The notes beneath the pieces were generated by a model. That model saw nothing but the letters and a program-made list of their open reading frames with translations. It was not told the origin of the DNA and did not search any database. DNA of 6,910 nucleotides from Clostridia bacterium (GTDB lineage Bacteria; Bacillota; Clostridia; DSM-8532): positions 1-6,910 of the forward strand of contig JAOABT010000504.1 of the NCBI GenBank assembly GCA_026418215.1, in the 5' to 3' direction. The position numbers and the translations under genes were made by a program. The first letter of the stretch is position 1, and each line of letters opens with the position of its first letter. Below, one piece after another: positions 4,753 to 6,910 of this stretch.

Positions 4753-6910
4753 ATGAGGGAAGTGAAGGAACGGACTGGGGCGCCAAGCTATTTTTCACGG
4801 CTCATCAATGCCAGGGATGCAGGCCGTGTGGCTCTTCGCATCACAACTATTTACATGATTCTGGGCTTTTTATGGATTCTTCTGTCTGACAGATCGGTGG
4901 ATCTCTTTATCAAAGACCGGTCGGTGGCTCTTTTCATCAATATTGCAAAGGGTTGGGTTTATGTTGTCTTAAGCGGTTTGATCATCTATCTTTTGGTTCA
5001 TGCGGCCATTAGCAAGGTGCAGGCTTCCGAGGAGAAAATTCGTGCCATAAACGAAGAGCTTGAGGAAAACAACAGTAAGCTCCGGCAGGTCAATCAAATC
5101 CTTGAAGAAACGAACTCCATGCTCGAAGAGACCAATGCTGCCCTCGAGGAAGAAATGCAGCAGCGCATTGGCGCCGAGGAGGAGCTTCGGGAGAGTGAGG
5201 AACGCTATCGTGCCATGTTCCAGAATATGACCAATGGCGTCGCTGTTTATGAGACCATGAACCAGGGTGAGGACTTCATTTTCAAGGATTTCAATGCCGC
5301 CTCTGAGAAAATTGGCAATCTCAGAAAAGAGGATGTAGTCGGGAAACGGATTCTTGAGGTCTATCCCAATATGGACAAATACGGGCTTCTGGCAGTTCTA
5401 AAAAAGGTATACCAAACAGGGATTCCGCAGTATTTACCGGCGGCCTATTATGAGGACCAGCGCCGTAAGGGGTGGCGCGAAAACCATATGTATAAGCTGC
5501 CTTCAGGTGATGTGGTGGCCATTTATAACGATGTCACCGAGCAGAAAAAGGCCGAGCTGGAGTTAAAAAACAGTGAGGAACGCCTGCGACTGGCCATGGA
5601 GGCCACCTCCGACGGCCTTTGGGACTGGCAGCCTATTACCGACGAACTCTATTGGAGCCCGCGTAATTATACAATGCTCGGTTATGCACCCGATGAATTT
5701 AAAGTTGATTCTGAAATATGGAAAAAGATTTTACATCCTGACGATATAGATGAGTCCGTCAAGAGGGTGGCTAAATGTGCTGAGGAAGGTATAGGGAGCT
5801 CTTTTGCCTTGGAATGCCGTGTGCTTGCAAAGGATGGCAGGTGGCATTGGATCATGAGCCGGGGCAAAGCAGTCTCGTCGGACGCATCAAACCGTGTGAC
5901 ACGCATCATCGGTACACACTCCGATATCACGGACCGTAAGCAAATGGAGATGGAGCTTTTAAAGGCCAAGGAGCAGGCAGAAGCCGCCAATATAGCCAAA
6001 TCACAATTCCTGGCCAATATGTCTCATGAAATAAGAACACCCATGAACGGCGTCATCGGGGTAACAAGTCTGCTTTTGATGGGGGAGCTTACAAAAGAGC
6101 AGCGAGAATGGCTGGAGCTTTTGAAAAAGTCCTCCGACTCACTCCTTCGCATCATCAATGATGTTCTGGATTATTCAAAAATTGAAGCGGGAAAGGTCAC
6201 GCTGGAAAAGAGCCAGTTCAAGCTCAAGGAAATCGTTGAGGATGTTGTTTCGTTGTTTCATATCAGTGCCCGGCAGAAGCATATCGGGCTAGAAACGGCC
6301 TTCGAGCCTCATCTTCCCGAGGTTGTATTTGGTGATGCCGTCAGGCTAAGACAAATTTTATCAAATCTCATAGGCAACGCCATCAAGTTTACTGAGAAGG
6401 GAAGGGTTGAGCTGTCGGTGAGGCAGGTCTTTTCTCGTAACGATTTCGCCAAGCTGCAGTTCACGGTTAAGGATACCGGTATAGGCATCCCGAAGGTGAA
6501 ACAGGGTCTTTTGTTTGAGCGCTTTAACCAATTGGACAGCTCCTATGCCAAGCAGTACCAGGGGACCGGTCTGGGACTTGCCATTTCCAAAAAGCTCGTT
6601 GAAATGATGAACGGTGAGATTGGTGTCGAAAGTGAGGAAGGCGCGGGCAGTACCTTCTACTTTACAGTGGTTTTCAGCACCTCCGATCATCGAGGAAACG
6701 ACCCGTCCAAGGATGAGCAGGCCTATCTCATGGCCAATGATGAGAGAAAAAAACGCATCCTCATGGCGGAGGATGATGAAATCAGCGGCTATCTCCTGGA
6801 GACCTTCTTAAGGAAATTCAACCTGGAGCTTCTTATCGCAGAGGACGGGGAGCAAGCCTTTGAGCTCTATAAAAATGAAGCTCCTGACCTCATTCTGACT
6901 GATATACAGA
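4753..6910 (+). CDS. Membrane-bound hybrid sensor histidine kinase with two PAS domains (3' end outside window)
   Basis: The frame is open from ATG 4753 to the right edge, giving 719 residues without a stop. The protein senses a signal, autophosphorylates on histidine and passes the phosphate to its own receiver domain. Two membrane helices (about 29-45 and 63-84) flank a loop of fewer than 20 residues ([14 protein letters not shown]), a known N-terminal type of PAS kinases. A coiled coil follows (about 86-150). PAS 1 spans about 149-268 and PAS 2 about 276-398, ending [11 protein letters not shown]. HisKA has the H-box [11 protein letters not shown] with His425. HATPase_c shows Asn538 and Asn542 (N-box), DTGIGI (574-579), LFERFNQLD (587-595) and GTGLGL (604-609). 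A receiver domain starts near 667 with acidic Asp674/Asp675 and the predicted phospho-acceptor Asp717. Neither PAS domain shows an obvious haem histidine or flavin cysteine motif, so the ligand is unknown. Further receiver or HPt domains may follow. Confidence 0.93.
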   Translation, partial: MREVKERTGAPSYFSRLINARDAGRVALRITTIYMILGFLWILLSDRSVDLFIKDRSVALFINIAKGWVYVVLSGLIIYLLVHAAISKVQASEEKIRAINEELEENNSKLRQVNQILEETNSMLEETNAALEEEMQQRIGAEEELRESEERYRAMFQNMTNGVAVYETMNQGEDFIFKDFNAASEKIGNLRKEDVVGKRILEVYPNMDKYGLLAVLKKVYQTGIPQYLPAAYYEDQRRKGWRENHMYKLPSGDVVAIYNDVTEQKKAELELKNSEERLRLAMEATSDGLWDWQPITDELYWSPRNYTMLGYAPDEFKVDSEIWKKILHPDDIDESVKRVAKCAEEGIGSSFALECRVLAKDGRWHWIMSRGKAVSSDASNRVTRIIGTHSDITDRKQMEMELLKAKEQAEAANIAKSQFLANMSHEIRTPMNGVIGVTSLLLMGELTKEQREWLELLKKSSDSLLRIINDVLDYSKIEAGKVTLEKSQFKLKEIVEDVVSLFHISARQKHIGLETAFEPHLPEVVFGDAVRLRQILSNLIGNAIKFTEKGRVELSVRQVFSRNDFAKLQFTVKDTGIGIPKVKQGLLFERFNQLDSSYAKQYQGTGLGLAISKKLVEMMNGEIGVESEEGAGSTFYFTVVFSTSDHRGNDPSKDEQAYLMANDERKKRILMAEDDEISGYLLETFLRKFNLELLIAEDGEQAFELYKNEAPDLILTDIQ

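Noticed and set aside
5682..6690. Minus-strand open frames at 5682-6017 and 6361-6690
   Set aside because: They lie opposite the PAS/HisKA and HATPase_c regions of a clear histidine kinase, so they are shadows of that gene.
1..6910. A novel defence, mobile or otherwise undescribed system
   Set aside because: All coding capacity is explained by known families (ABC importer, GH3 enzyme, hybrid histidine kinase). No transposase, integrase, terminal repeats, CRISPR repeats or tRNA were seen.

Overview
The window looks like chromosomal DNA from an anaerobic, low-to-medium GC Gram-positive bacterium, most likely a member of the Clostridia. This is inferred from strong AGGAGG-type ribosome binding sites, tight gene packing on one strand, an AT-rich intergenic region with a classic intrinsic terminator, and a beta-glucosidase that reads closely like the BglB enzyme I remember from Clostridium thermocellum. 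I cannot name a genus from this sequence alone. All genes lie on the plus strand.

Positions 1-4284 hold the end of a compact operon. It contains the last 50 residues of a DppC/OppC-type permease, a DppD/OppD-type ATPase (167-1177), a DppF/OppF-type ATPase (1161 or 1167 to 1982) and a cytoplasmic family 3 glycoside hydrolase (1996-4284). Every junction is tight: a stop codon that is part of the next ribosome binding site, an overlap of 11 to 17 bases, and a 13-base gap. This suggests co-transcription and translational coupling. The simplest reading is that the transporter belongs to the peptide/oligosaccharide ABC class but imports beta-gluco-oligosaccharides such as cellobiose or cellodextrins, which the beta-glucosidase splits inside the cell. 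The substrate-binding protein, the other permease and the operon promoter would lie upstream of the window.

Positions 4285-4752 hold no convincing gene. They contain a 21-bp stem-loop terminator with a 5-base loop (4445-4491), a cluster of short TTAGG/CCTAA-like motifs (4511-4572) and a weak candidate promoter near 4675.

From 4753 to the right edge runs one long open frame without a stop, 719 residues so far. It encodes a membrane-bound hybrid sensor histidine kinase: two transmembrane helices with a very short outside loop, a long leucine-heptad coiled coil, two PAS domains, HisKA, HATPase_c and the first half of a receiver domain. The window ends two residues after the predicted phospho-acceptor aspartate. 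Whether this kinase controls the sugar operon cannot be decided from the sequence. I found no mobile element, CRISPR array, RNA gene or clearly unprecedented system.
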